In this document: positions 1 through 8,432 of the stretch, piece after piece
Position numbering within the stretch: position 1 is the first letter of the stretch
Layout: each line of letters begins with the position of its first letter
Assembly: GCA_944323585.1 (NCBI GenBank)
Contig: CALUTA010000012.1
Span: 1 to 20,873, forward strand
Length of the DNA stretch: 20,873 nt
Source: Candidatus Gastranaerophilales bacterium
GTDB lineage: Bacteria; Cyanobacteriota; Vampirovibrionia; Gastranaerophilales; Gastranaerophilaceae
Direction: 5' to 3'
The notes under the pieces: generated by a model
What the model was told of the DNA's origin: nothing
The model's input: the letters and a program-made list of their open reading frames with translations, nothing else
The model's database searches: none
Position numbers and translations under genes: made by a program

Positions 1-1370
1 GCGGATTTTCTCATAGCATTGAAAGTGTATTTGTCTCCGTAAACATAAAGCGCACATTTTATAGCATCAATCATAGCACCTGAATCATATCCCCAGAACT
101 TGAAGCCCGTAGAATTGTCCAGAGGATAGCCTGTTACGGTATCTTCCAGCCCGCCCGTTGCTCTGACCACAGGCAAAGAGCCATACCGCATTGCAATCAA
201 CTGGCTCAATCCGCATGGTTCAAATCTCGACGGCATCAGATAAAAGTCGCTTGCTCCGTAAATTTTGTTTGCAAGTTCTCCGCTGTATCCGACGTAAGCT
301 CTTATGTTTGATGAATTGTTTGACAACCATATGAACAGATTTTCGTAATCCTTTTCGCCGGAACCCAAGAAAATAAAATCAGCATCCATACCTCTTAATG
401 TATTCTCAGCGCCTCTGATTAAATCAATACCCTTTTGATTAACAAGCCTTGAAACCATTGCAAACATAGGTCTTGACGGGTTGTATTTAATCCCGAAGTA
501 ATCACAAATATATTTTTTATTTTCTTCTTTATACTTCAGTGAATTTACATCATAATTTTTGACCAGCAATTTGTCTGTTTTCGGATTGAATACATCATAA
601 TCTATTCCATTCAAAATCCCGACAAGTTTATGCTGTGCGCCTCTTAGGGTATAATCCATACCCTCGCCGTATTCGCCTGTCAAAATTTCTTTTGCATAAG
701 TCGGAGAAACTGCCACAACTCTGTCAGAGTAATTGATAGCCCCCTTCATCCAGTTGACTTTGCCGTAATGCTCAACACACCATTCATTGTAAACAATGTC
801 TTTACGCATGTTTGCAAAATCAAGAATACTTTCAAACCAAACACCTTGATATGCAAGGTTGTGAATTTCAAAAACTGTTTTAGTGTTTTTCCAGAACTCA
901 TCAAATTTGTAATTACTGTGCAAATAAATAGGAATCATTGCAGTATGCCAATCGTTTGCGTGAATTACGTCCGCTCTGAAATTCAAGAGTTTTGCATACT
1001 CCATTGTCGCAAGTGAAAATGCAATATATCTTTCATGTTCATACTGAGGATCAAGCCACTTCGGGTAAACCTCATTAAAACAGGTAAAATACCAATCGTT
1101 ATGTACAAAAAACACATTAATATTTGTACCCGGAAGCTTTGTCATAAAAAGTCTGAATTTATGCCCGTTTCGGTCGAATGTAAGCCACATTTCAGAATTT
1201 TCAAGCTCTTTTATTCCGTATTTTTCTTTGTCAATACATCCGTGAAGAGGTGTAAATATTGCAATCTCGGCATCTTTTTCAAGATACTTCGGCAAACTGC
1301 CTACAACATCCGCTAACCCGCCAGCTTTTGAAAAAGGCGCAACCTCGGCCGCTGCAAAAAGAACTTTCAT
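1..1370 (-). CDS. glgA: glycogen synthase (ADP-glucose type), C-terminus cut by window edge
   Basis: GT-B fold glycosyltransferase that adds glucose from ADP-glucose to a growing alpha-1,4-glucan; cytosolic, glycogen synthesis. The protein begins MKVLFAAAEVAPFSKAGGL, the hallmark GlgA N-terminus with the KxGGL nucleotide-sugar loop at about residues 15-19. It continues with an HxNDWHTA segment, EIHNLAYQG, a conserved ILNGIDYDVFNP segment, MVSRLVNQKG at the start of the second Rossmann domain, and PSRFEPCGLSQLIAMRYGS, the C-terminal donor-binding motif with its E and CGL. About 456 codons are visible, so probably only the last 20-40 residues are missing. The ATG at 1370 shares its A with the TAA of the upstream 1171-residue gene (TAATG), and a GAGGA Shine-Dalgarno lies inside that gene's end, so the two are co-transcribed and probably translationally coupled. 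The family call is secure; only the C-terminal end is unseen. Confidence 0.95.
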   Translation of the reverse strand, partial: MKVLFAAAEVAPFSKAGGLADVVGSLPKYLEKDAEIAIFTPLHGCIDKEKYGIKELENSEMWLTFDRNGHKFRLFMTKLPGTNINVFFVHNDWYFTCFNEVYPKWLDPQYEHERYIAFSLATMEYAKLLNFRADVIHANDWHTAMIPIYLHSNYKFDEFWKNTKTVFEIHNLAYQGVWFESILDFANMRKDIVYNEWCVEHYGKVNWMKGAINYSDRVVAVSPTYAKEILTGEYGEGMDYTLRGAQHKLVGILNGIDYDVFNPKTDKLLVKNYDVNSLKYKEENKKYICDYFGIKYNPSRPMFAMVSRLVNQKGIDLIRGAENTLRGMDADFIFLGSGEKDYENLFIWLSNNSSNIRAYVGYSGELANKIYGASDFYLMPSRFEPCGLSQLIAMRYGSLPVVRATGGLEDTVTGYPLDNSTGFKFWGYDSGAMIDAIKCALYVYGDKYTFNAMRKS

Positions 1371-4300
1371 TATTCCTCGCTTTCGTCTTCATCCCCTGAA
1401 TTTCCGGCACCAACACCGGCGTGAATATTTGTTTGATTATTCTGCTCTTCATCCGGATCCTCCAACGGAACATAATGAGAAGCATCCGTATCAAAATTAA
1501 ATTGAATTCCGTATTTCTGTGTTAAATAGGCACACTGAATTATACAAATCTGCGCCTGCTCTACCTGCTGTTTATACATCAGCACCTTAAACATCTGATA
1601 CTTAAACAGCATCAAAAGGTATTCATTTGAACCGTCAGCCTTTTCCAGCTGAATTAATGAATTGTTAATTATACCGTATGCAACAGTGTATCTGCCCTGA
1701 CGCAAACTCATTTCACTCATCATCAACCATGCAACATATGTCAAATCAGACATACCGTTGTCACCTGTTACTCTGATAATTTTATAAATTATTAATGATG
1801 CCTTGTCAAAAGACTCCATTTCATAATAGGCTTTTCCAATCATCAAATCACAGAACAATTCCAACTGATGAAGCCGGTTAAACCTTGCGATACGTTTTGC
1901 TGCATAAATTTCTTCTGCAAACCCGCAACAATCATTTGAATATTTATGAAAAGCTTCCATAATATGGAATAAAACACCGGAAAATCTATCTCTGTCTGAT
2001 ACCATAACAGGACTGTACACTGTCTGATTCCCTTTCATAAAGGCTTCTAAAGCCGGGAAAATATCATATGACGGAGGAACCTGAGGCAGGTCAGATTTTA
2101 CAATATTAAGAAATTCTTTTACGTTGCCTTTTAATTGCAATACACAGGCTAAAGCAACAAACCCGACAGCATCAACAACAATTGCTTCAAATTCTTCTTT
2201 AGAGAAAAATTCAGGACGCAAAAGTTCCATTGTTGATTGATTTATAAAGCTTAAAACTTTCAAACCTATATCAATACAATCATCCAATGCACCCACATTA
2301 AACAGGATTTCAATATGGACCAGCGACATCTGGAAGAAATATTTATTAAAATCCGACGCAGAAGGATCTATTGAGGCACTTGGCAGTCTTGAAAGAATTT
2401 TGTGTGTAAGTTCCAATGCATGGGTATATTTTCCATCCTTCAAATACCCCTGAATCATTTTATTACACAACTCTATAATTTTGTCATTTTCACCGGCATC
2501 TTCAAGACGGGAAAGCGTATTTTCAGCAATTCCGCTGCTCTTTTCCGGATTATAATTCAAAAGATTATTGGCAATATTTTCTGAAAGATCCAATTTATAT
2601 TTATCAATTTCTTCCTGTTTTTCTTCATCAGTATTTTTATCAAGAAGTTCCAAGATTTTGCCTGCACAATTTATATAAGCATTATAGTCGCCAAGTGAAA
2701 GACTTATTTTTGCAAGACTTTCCCATTCTAAAAATTCGGATTTATAATCTTCCAAAAGTCTGTAAAGATAAGCTTTTGTTGGTGACGGCATATTATCAAC
2801 AAAGACTTTTTCAAACATATCTTTTGCAACTGCATGAAGAAGGTCTTTGTTCAAAATTGAAAGAATGCTTTCCAATAAAAGTGTATAATTCGGGAAATAC
2901 ATACAATTATTCCAAAAATATATGTACCCCATATCTGAAAGTTTACTGATTATTTCATCTATATTGTTATATTTTAAACTTTTTATCGTATCCTGATCAA
3001 CTCTGGTACCCATAAGAACGCATGTAGCAAGAAATTTAACAGCATCAGGATCATCCTCAAGCAAATTAAGCCTGCGCTTCATTAATTTTCGCAAACTTGA
3101 CGGGATGATAATGGTCTTTGGATTTACAAGTTCAATACAGTCATCATTAGCCTCATAAACTCCGCTTTCTATAAGATACTGAATCGCAATATCAAGAAAC
3201 AGAATACTACCGAATGAATATTTTGCAATTCTGTGAAAATAAAAGCTGTCCATAATTTTCCGGTAATATTCTTTATTTTCCTCTATCATTCTCTTGAAAG
3301 AGGTTGGCTTCAGAGTTATTTCTGTATAATAAGGCTTTGACATCAAAGAATAAACGTCCTTGTGCAGAGAGAATGACTTGTCATAAGAAATTAAATAACT
3401 GACTTTCAATCTCTCAAACTGTTCAAACAAGAACTTCATAACTTCGTAAGAACTTGCATCAATTTTTTCAAAATTTTCGATAAAAATTAAAGTTTCAGGA
3501 ATGGCATTCATTAAAGTAAAGAACAAATCATAATAAGTTAAATGTCTTGCCTTTGTATCATCAATGCCACGTTCCTGCAGAGTCACCAAATCTTTTATTA
3601 ATCCTTCCGGATCTATAGATTTGAACATAGAAAAATCATTTGAACTAAAAAGTTTTTGAGATACAGTAAATTCAAAAATCGCAGAAACTAATTCTCTAAA
3701 GAACGAATACGGCGAATATTTCATCTCATCATAACAGGTTATACTTATAATATTTTTATAAATATTTAATTCTTCTATGGTAGAAATTATCTTTAAAGAA
3801 TACGGAACATATAAAGGCGCTGTTTTAATTGCACAAATACCGTAAGGATGCTCTGAAAGTCTGTTAACCATATGATAGAACACATCAATATTTTCTGTTC
3901 TTATAAATTCACATTGAATTTCATTAAATTGAATTGTTGCAATATCATAAATGGCATCAGGATCTGCAGGAGATTCCAGTTTACTCAACGCTTCGCCGTC
4001 AAGTTTATCCTGTTCAACAAGCATATTTTGGACGAAATTCGGCACTTCCAGCTCTTCATCCGGCTTATCTTCCAGATCTTCATAGTTAATTCTGATATGG
4101 TTTGATATATCGACCTCATGGAACATAACCATCTCACCCTTAAGCATAACCGAATTTAGCGGGCTTGAGGAATAAGCATTTCCTAGAGATTCTTTAACAT
4201 AATTGTCAACAATTATTTGAGACGTATTCAGAGCTTTTTCTTTAACACTTTCACTCTGTTTAACCATACTTATATTAAAGCCTGATTTTATGTCGTACGG

Positions 4301-4885
4301 ATTGTCATCAATGCTTCTGCGCAAGATAAACATATTACATCTGACGGTTGCATTTTTTTTATTTGTCAGCTTAAAGTTAAGCTTTGTCATCTCCGTAATC
4401 AGAGTAACTGCGGCTGAAATTGCGGTATTAACACTGCTGTTAAAGGTATAATCTTTATCAAAACGCAAAATATAAGTATTATTCAAAACTTGCCGTCTTA
4501 TTCCTGCTGATTTAGCGACATCAAAAATAATTTTGTCCAGTTTAATTTTAAATTTATTCAGCAATTGAACAGACCCGAGCAGATTTCGCAACTCATTTAC
4601 ATTTGGAAAGTCAATTGTCATTAGCGCAAAATTATCTGTGTTGGCCTCATTTAAAATTACACTTTGCTCAAGAGAAAAACCGCATTTTTTGCACTTCTTA
4701 TCGACGGTCTGATTAATTTTACCGCACTTGTTGCATTTGGTAATAATTACGTAACCGCACTTTTTACAGGTATTTGTTTTGTTAATGGTTTTACAAATAG
4801 GACAAACGACTTTCAGCACCTTTTTACAATTGGGGCAGACCGTCGTTTTTTCATCTATTTCTAAACCGCATTTTGGACATTCCAT
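1370..4885 (-). CDS. zinc-ribbon / degenerate cyclase-like / degenerate STAND-ATPase-like / helical-repeat protein, 1171 aa
   Basis: Not a family I can name. Visible architecture: six CxxC knuckles at residues 3-6, 17-20, 28-31, 40-43, 51-54 and 65-68, making three zinc ribbons. Residues 85-260 follow the block order of a class III nucleotidyl cyclase (ALMTIDF strand, an alanine-rich helix at 155-169, a terminal VMLKGEMVMFHEV strand). Residues 330-560 read like the P-loop module of a STAND ATPase. From about 740 to 1130 there are paired amphipathic helices of TPR type, then an acidic tail. Key residues look lost: one cyclase-type Asp remains (D92), but the second metal-site region reads NNTYILRF; no GxxxxGK P-loop appears near 345-370; the Walker B position reads LIFIENFEKID (466-476), lacking the usual Asp pair. 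This suggests a scaffold or sensor rather than an enzyme (inference). The ATG at 4885 has no Shine-Dalgarno and sits seven bases after an extended -10. It is coupled to glgA downstream and lies 38 bp after dapL. Confidence 0.85.
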   Translation of the reverse strand: MECPKCGLEIDEKTTVCPNCKKVLKVVCPICKTINKTNTCKKCGYVIITKCNKCGKINQTVDKKCKKCGFSLEQSVILNEANTDNFALMTIDFPNVNELRNLLGSVQLLNKFKIKLDKIIFDVAKSAGIRRQVLNNTYILRFDKDYTFNSSVNTAISAAVTLITEMTKLNFKLTNKKNATVRCNMFILRRSIDDNPYDIKSGFNISMVKQSESVKEKALNTSQIIVDNYVKESLGNAYSSSPLNSVMLKGEMVMFHEVDISNHIRINYEDLEDKPDEELEVPNFVQNMLVEQDKLDGEALSKLESPADPDAIYDIATIQFNEIQCEFIRTENIDVFYHMVNRLSEHPYGICAIKTAPLYVPYSLKIISTIEELNIYKNIISITCYDEMKYSPYSFFRELVSAIFEFTVSQKLFSSNDFSMFKSIDPEGLIKDLVTLQERGIDDTKARHLTYYDLFFTLMNAIPETLIFIENFEKIDASSYEVMKFLFEQFERLKVSYLISYDKSFSLHKDVYSLMSKPYYTEITLKPTSFKRMIEENKEYYRKIMDSFYFHRIAKYSFGSILFLDIAIQYLIESGVYEANDDCIELVNPKTIIIPSSLRKLMKRRLNLLEDDPDAVKFLATCVLMGTRVDQDTIKSLKYNNIDEIISKLSDMGYIYFWNNCMYFPNYTLLLESILSILNKDLLHAVAKDMFEKVFVDNMPSPTKAYLYRLLEDYKSEFLEWESLAKISLSLGDYNAYINCAGKILELLDKNTDEEKQEEIDKYKLDLSENIANNLLNYNPEKSSGIAENTLSRLEDAGENDKIIELCNKMIQGYLKDGKYTHALELTHKILSRLPSASIDPSASDFNKYFFQMSLVHIEILFNVGALDDCIDIGLKVLSFINQSTMELLRPEFFSKEEFEAIVVDAVGFVALACVLQLKGNVKEFLNIVKSDLPQVPPSYDIFPALEAFMKGNQTVYSPVMVSDRDRFSGVLFHIMEAFHKYSNDCCGFAEEIYAAKRIARFNRLHQLELFCDLMIGKAYYEMESFDKASLIIYKIIRVTGDNGMSDLTYVAWLMMSEMSLRQGRYTVAYGIINNSLIQLEKADGSNEYLLMLFKYQMFKVLMYKQQVEQAQICIIQCAYLTQKYGIQFNFDTDASHYVPLEDPDEEQNNQTNIHAGVGAGNSGDEDESEE

Positions 4886-4891
4886 ATCAAA

Positions 4892-4921
4892 ATTATACCA
4901 TGAGCATTATTTTAAACACAA
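4892..4921 (-). promoter_or_regulatory. extended -10 promoter giving a leaderless transcript of the 1171-aa gene
   Basis: Read on the minus strand: -35 TTGTGT (4921-4916), an 18-bp spacer, and an extended -10 TGGTATAAT (hexamer 4897-4892). The A of the ATG is at 4885, seven bases from the last base of the -10, which is the usual start-site distance. No purine-rich Shine-Dalgarno lies between. The element fills the 38-bp dapL gap, so the large gene and glgA can be expressed apart from dapL. Confidence 0.6.
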
Positions 4922-4923
4922 TA

Positions 4924-6093
4924 TTAATTATATTTAATTCCGGCATCTTTCATTCTTTGAATACATTTTTTAATTGTATCAACATCTTTTGTAAGAGCAA
5001 CACGAAAGTAGCCTTCACCGCATCTGCCGTAGCCGTTTCCGGGCGGAACAACAATGTTTGCTTTTTCAAGCATTTCAGTTACAAACTGTTCGCTTGTCAT
5101 ACCTTTCGGCACCGGAAGCCATAGGTAGAATGTTGCTTTTGACGGTTTAATATTCCAGCCGAGTTCTCTAAAACCATTTTCAGCCGCATCTCTGCGTTCC
5201 TGATACATTTTATTCAAATTGTCAATCATAGATTGGTCAATAGTGAAAGCTTTAGAAGCAGCCTGCTGAACAGCCTTGAAAGTTCCGCTGTCAATGTTGT
5301 TTTTGATTGTTCCGAGAGCCTTGATTGCCTGAGCATTTCCGCAGACAAATCCGACTCTCCATCCTGTCATATTGTAAGATTTTGAATGCGAATAAAATTC
5401 AATTGCAACATCTTTTCCGCCTTCAACCTGCAAAACAGACGGCGCCTTGTATCCGTCAAAAGTCATTTCTGAATATGCCATATCAGAACAAAGCAAAATA
5501 TCGTATTTTTTACAAAAATCTACTGCTTTTTTATAAAATTCCAGATCCGCAACAGCTCCTGTCGGATTGTTCGGATAATTAAGGAACATCAATTTTGATT
5601 TTTTCGCAATATCTTCAGGTATCTTGTCAAAATCCGGAAGATATCCGTTTTTCTCTAATAAAGGCATTTCATAAGGTGTTCCGCCGGCGAAAATTGTTGC
5701 ATTATGATAAACAGGATACCCCGGATCAGGAACAAGAGTGTAGTCGCCTTTATCTACAAATGCCAGAAACACATGTGCAATAGCTTCTTTTGAACCGATA
5801 TTTGCAAGCATTTCAGTATCAGGATTCAAGTCAACCCCGAATCTTCTTTTCATCCAGTCGCACGCAGATTTTCTAAACTGTTCCGTGCCGTTGTAAGGAG
5901 GATAATCATGATTTTTCGGATTGTCAATTGCTTTATGCATTTCTTCTACAACAGGCGCTAAAGTCGGAGTATCAGGATCACCTATGCCTAAACTTATAAC
6001 ATCACAGCCCTTTGCTTTGGCTTCTGCAATTTTTCTGTCTATTTCCGCAAATAAATATGGAGGAATTTTTTCCAAACGTTCTGAAACTTTCAT
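4924..6093 (-). CDS. dapL: LL-diaminopimelate aminotransferase
   Basis: PLP-dependent class I/II aminotransferase (389 aa, normal length) converting tetrahydrodipicolinate with glutamate directly to LL-diaminopimelate, bypassing the succinylase/acetylase routes to lysine and peptidoglycan DAP. The N-terminal KIPPYLFAEIDRKIAEAK and SLGIGDPDTPT segments are typical of DapL. Other marks are the DYPPYNGTEQFR region, PDPGYPVYH (123-130), NYPNNPTG (172-179), SDMAYSEM, and the SHSKSYNMTGWRVGF PLP-lysine motif with K238. A late YFRVALT provides the substrate-carboxylate arginine. The start has a good Shine-Dalgarno (AGGAG, 5-base spacing), and a TATGAT-like -10 lies at 6117-6122 in the 48-bp divergent gap with ruvB. 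Closely related aminotransferases (aspartate- or alanine-type) are the alternative, but the N-terminal signature favours DapL. Confidence 0.9.
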   Translation of the reverse strand: MKVSERLEKIPPYLFAEIDRKIAEAKAKGCDVISLGIGDPDTPTLAPVVEEMHKAIDNPKNHDYPPYNGTEQFRKSACDWMKRRFGVDLNPDTEMLANIGSKEAIAHVFLAFVDKGDYTLVPDPGYPVYHNATIFAGGTPYEMPLLEKNGYLPDFDKIPEDIAKKSKLMFLNYPNNPTGAVADLEFYKKAVDFCKKYDILLCSDMAYSEMTFDGYKAPSVLQVEGGKDVAIEFYSHSKSYNMTGWRVGFVCGNAQAIKALGTIKNNIDSGTFKAVQQAASKAFTIDQSMIDNLNKMYQERRDAAENGFRELGWNIKPSKATFYLWLPVPKGMTSEQFVTEMLEKANIVVPPGNGYGRCGEGYFRVALTKDVDTIKKCIQRMKDAGIKYN

Positions 6094-6141
6094 AACTACT
6101 CCTTCTTAACATTTCTATCATACAGTTAATTTTATGCTATC

Positions 6142-7257
6142 ATGAAATTAATAAATGGACAATTATATTACAGAAACGAATTAATGAGCATAATATCAGA
6201 CGACAGCAATTTTAAAACTGAACACAAAACTCACCACAAAAATCCGATAATTAAGGCGGAAAGCATTGATACGGACAAAAATTTTGAAAACTCAATCCGT
6301 CCTAAATCTTTTGACACGTACATAGGCCAGAGTGCACTCAAAGAAACTTTAAAAATAACAATTGAGGCCGCAAAAAAACGTGAACAGCCTCTTGACCATC
6401 TTTTATTTTACGGGCCTCCGGGGCTTGGCAAAACAACCCTTGCCGGTGTAATCGCCGAACAGATGGGGGTTGCGATAAAAATAACCTCTGCTCCTGCTCT
6501 TGAAAGACCCAGAGATATAATCGGAATTTTGATGTCGCTTAAAGGCGGAGAAATTTTGTTTATTGACGAAATCCACAGGTTGAATAAAGTTGCGGAAGAA
6601 ATTCTATACCCTGCAATGGAAGACTTTTTCCTTGATATGACAACAGGAAAAAGCCAGACCGTAAAAACTTTAAGGGTACCTTTGCCAAAATTTACACTTA
6701 TCGGTGCAACAACAAAAGCCGGCGAACTTTCAGGCCCGCTGAGGGACAGATTCGGGATTATTCACAGACTTGAATTTTATACAGAGGATGAACTTGCCAA
6801 AGTAATTACAAGAACCGCCGGAATTTTAAATATTGAAATTACGGAAGAAGGCGCACACGCAATTGCCAGACGCTCAAGAGGAACACCGAGAATTGCCAAC
6901 CGGCTTGTAAAAAGAGTAAGCGACTTTGCTCTTGTCAAACACGACGGAAAAATTACCGAAGATGTGGCAAATGAATCGCTTGATATATTAAAAATTGATG
7001 CTTTCGGGCTTGACACTACAGACAGAAGCCTTCTAAAACTCATCATTGAAAAATATGACGGCGGCCCCGTCGGAGTAGAAACAATAGCAGCCGCAATCGG
7101 AGAAGATGTCCGTACCATAGAAGATGTATGTGAACCTTATCTGTTGCAGGCAGGACTTTTACAGAGAACACCACGGGGAAGAAAAGTTTCTCCTGCCGCT
7201 TACAGGCACCTCGGCTACACAGATAGGGATATTAACGAACAAAAAAGTCTGTTTTAA
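6142..7257 (+). CDS. ruvB: Holliday junction branch migration ATPase RuvB
   Basis: Hexameric AAA+ motor that, with RuvA, drives branch migration of Holliday junctions in recombination repair. Seen: RPKSFDTYIGQ (53-63), Walker A GPPGLGKT (91-98), Walker B ILFIDEIHRL (138-147), the sensor/arginine-finger stretch GATTKAGELSGPLRDRFG (188-205), and a C-terminal winged helix with LLQRTPRGRKVSPAAYRHLGY. At 371 aa it is longer than the E. coli protein because about 50 residues precede the RPKSF motif; cyanobacterial RuvB proteins also have longer N-termini (from memory). The start is uncertain. The ATG at 6142 has no Shine-Dalgarno and lies only four bases after a TATGCT box. The in-frame ATG at 6184 (MSIISDD) gives 357 aa but also lacks a clear ribosome site. 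It is divergent from dapL; a weak promoter for yibE-like lies at its end. Confidence 0.96.
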   Translation: MKLINGQLYYRNELMSIISDDSNFKTEHKTHHKNPIIKAESIDTDKNFENSIRPKSFDTYIGQSALKETLKITIEAAKKREQPLDHLLFYGPPGLGKTTLAGVIAEQMGVAIKITSAPALERPRDIIGILMSLKGGEILFIDEIHRLNKVAEEILYPAMEDFFLDMTTGKSQTVKTLRVPLPKFTLIGATTKAGELSGPLRDRFGIIHRLEFYTEDELAKVITRTAGILNIEITEEGAHAIARRSRGTPRIANRLVKRVSDFALVKHDGKITEDVANESLDILKIDAFGLDTTDRSLLKLIIEKYDGGPVGVETIAAAIGEDVRTIEDVCEPYLLQAGLLQRTPRGRKVSPAAYRHLGYTDRDINEQKSLF

Positions 7258-7282
7258 GAAATTAACCTTTTTGTGGTAAACT
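7254..7282 (+). promoter_or_regulatory. promoter of the YibE/F-like gene
   Basis: Extended -10 TGGTAAACT (hexamer 7277-7282) with a weak -35 TTAAGA (7254-7259) and a 17-bp spacer. The predicted start is near 7289, followed by an AAGGGG ribosome site (7293-7298) seven bases before the ATG at 7306. A GTG start at 7273 would lie inside this element, which argues for 7306 as the true start. Confidence 0.45.
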
Positions 7283-7305
7283 TAAACACAAAAAGGGGAT
7301 ATGTT

Positions 7306-8412
7306 ATGAGAAAAATTTTAACTTTTTTGTTGATACTATTCATTGGTTTTATTTCACCAGTTTTTGCTGAAAACGAAGACTCCGTGCTTCCGTCAGAAAC
7401 AGGGGTTGTGCAATCAATTGAAAACATTTACAGTGATGACAATGCAGGTCAGCAGGGAACACAGCAAATCGCAAAAGTTAAAATTCTCTCAGGCGAATAC
7501 AAAGGCGAAGAACGGGAAATTGTAAATATTTTGACTGAAAACCCAGCTTATGACATTCAGCTTAAAAAAGGCGACAAAGTTGTTCTCCACCTTGAAGAAG
7601 ATCCGACAGGAGGTATGAATTTCTTTATTGCAGACCTGAAAAGAGATACTTCAATGATGTTTTTCGGGCTGATTTTCTGCGTATTTCTTGTTATTATCGG
7701 AAAGAAAAAAGGGGTATTCAGCCTTATATCAATCATTTCAACAGTTGCATTGATTCTTCTTGTCATGCTTCCGATGATTTTAAACGGCATATGCCCGATT
7801 GTATCTGCAATTCTGGTCGGTGCATTAAGCACTGTCATAACGATTTATCTGGTTGGAGGCTTCAATGCCAAAAGTACATCCGCAATAATCGGAACAATGT
7901 TCAGCCTTGTTTTTGCAGGCGGGCTTTCAATGCTTGCGATTTATACGGCGCATTTGACAGGTTTTGCAGGCGAAGAAACAGTTTTCTTATACGGAGCAAG
8001 ACCTGATTTAAGTTTTACGGGGATTCTCTCTGCTTCAATGATAATTGCGGCTCTCGGGGCATTAATGGATACTTCGGTTTCTATCGCCAGCACAATTAAC
8101 GAAATTCACCAGACTGACGAGTCTTTAGGGGTAATTGAGCTTTTTAAATCAGGCATGAATGTCGGGAGGGATATTATCGGCACAATGTCAAATACTCTTA
8201 TCCTTGTCTATATGGGAAGTGCGCTTCCGCTCCTGCTTTTAGGAAGCAACATAGATATGCAGAAATTCTTTAACTTAAATCAGGTTTCAACAGAGATTTT
8301 GTCCGCAATCACGGGCAGTATTGCAATTCTTGCGTGTGTACCGATTACAGCTATAGTTGCTGCCTATCTGATTAAAAAGAAAAAAAACAGGAATGTTGAT
8401 TTTAATTTCTAA
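7306..8412 (+). CDS. YibE/F-family polytopic membrane protein
   Basis: Membrane protein of the YibE/F-like family; its biochemical role is unknown to me. From the ATG at 7306 (368 aa) there is a clean signal peptide, MRKILTFLLILFIGFISPVFA, cut before ENED. A small beta-rich soluble domain follows (about 30-110, with KVKILSGEYKGEEREI and KKGDKVVLHLEED, typical of this family's extracytoplasmic OB-like part). About seven membrane segments come next (near 117-132, 138-158, 162-183, 192-215, 238-262, 293-315, 330-354). The conserved family segment is GALMDTSVSIASTINEI at 251-267, followed by GMNVGRDIIGTMSNTLILVYMG. The tail is basic (KKKKNR). It starts 48 bp after ruvB with its own probable promoter, and its last codons carry the -35 of ribF. 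Confidence 0.88.
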   Translation: MRKILTFLLILFIGFISPVFAENEDSVLPSETGVVQSIENIYSDDNAGQQGTQQIAKVKILSGEYKGEEREIVNILTENPAYDIQLKKGDKVVLHLEEDPTGGMNFFIADLKRDTSMMFFGLIFCVFLVIIGKKKGVFSLISIISTVALILLVMLPMILNGICPIVSAILVGALSTVITIYLVGGFNAKSTSAIIGTMFSLVFAGGLSMLAIYTAHLTGFAGEETVFLYGARPDLSFTGILSASMIIAALGALMDTSVSIASTINEIHQTDESLGVIELFKSGMNVGRDIIGTMSNTLILVYMGSALPLLLLGSNIDMQKFFNLNQVSTEILSAITGSIAILACVPITAIVAAYLIKKKKNRNVDFNF

Positions 8413-8426
8413 ATTTGTAATATAAT
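8396..8426 (+). promoter_or_regulatory. promoter of ribF, predicted leaderless
   Basis: TATAAT at 8421-8426 with a TTGATT -35 candidate at 8396-8401 (19-bp spacer, long). The A of the ribF ATG (8433) lies seven bases after the -10, leaving no leader and no Shine-Dalgarno. The absence of a leader also means there is no room for an FMN riboswitch here. Confidence 0.55.
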
Positions 8427-8432
8427 TATTTT

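Noticed and set aside
768..1316. Two plus-strand ORFs opposite glgA
   Set aside because: Antisense to a continuous, motif-rich glgA reading frame; no coding signature.
7273..7305. Upstream GTG start for the YibE/F-like gene
   Set aside because: It lies within the predicted -10 and would put 11 polar residues before a clean signal peptide; the ATG at 7306 has a good ribosome site.
8396..8432. FMN riboswitch before ribF (and SAM or lysine riboswitches before metF and dapL)
   Set aside because: The upstream gaps are too short and the predicted starts leave no leader or only a short one; no conserved aptamer helices seen.
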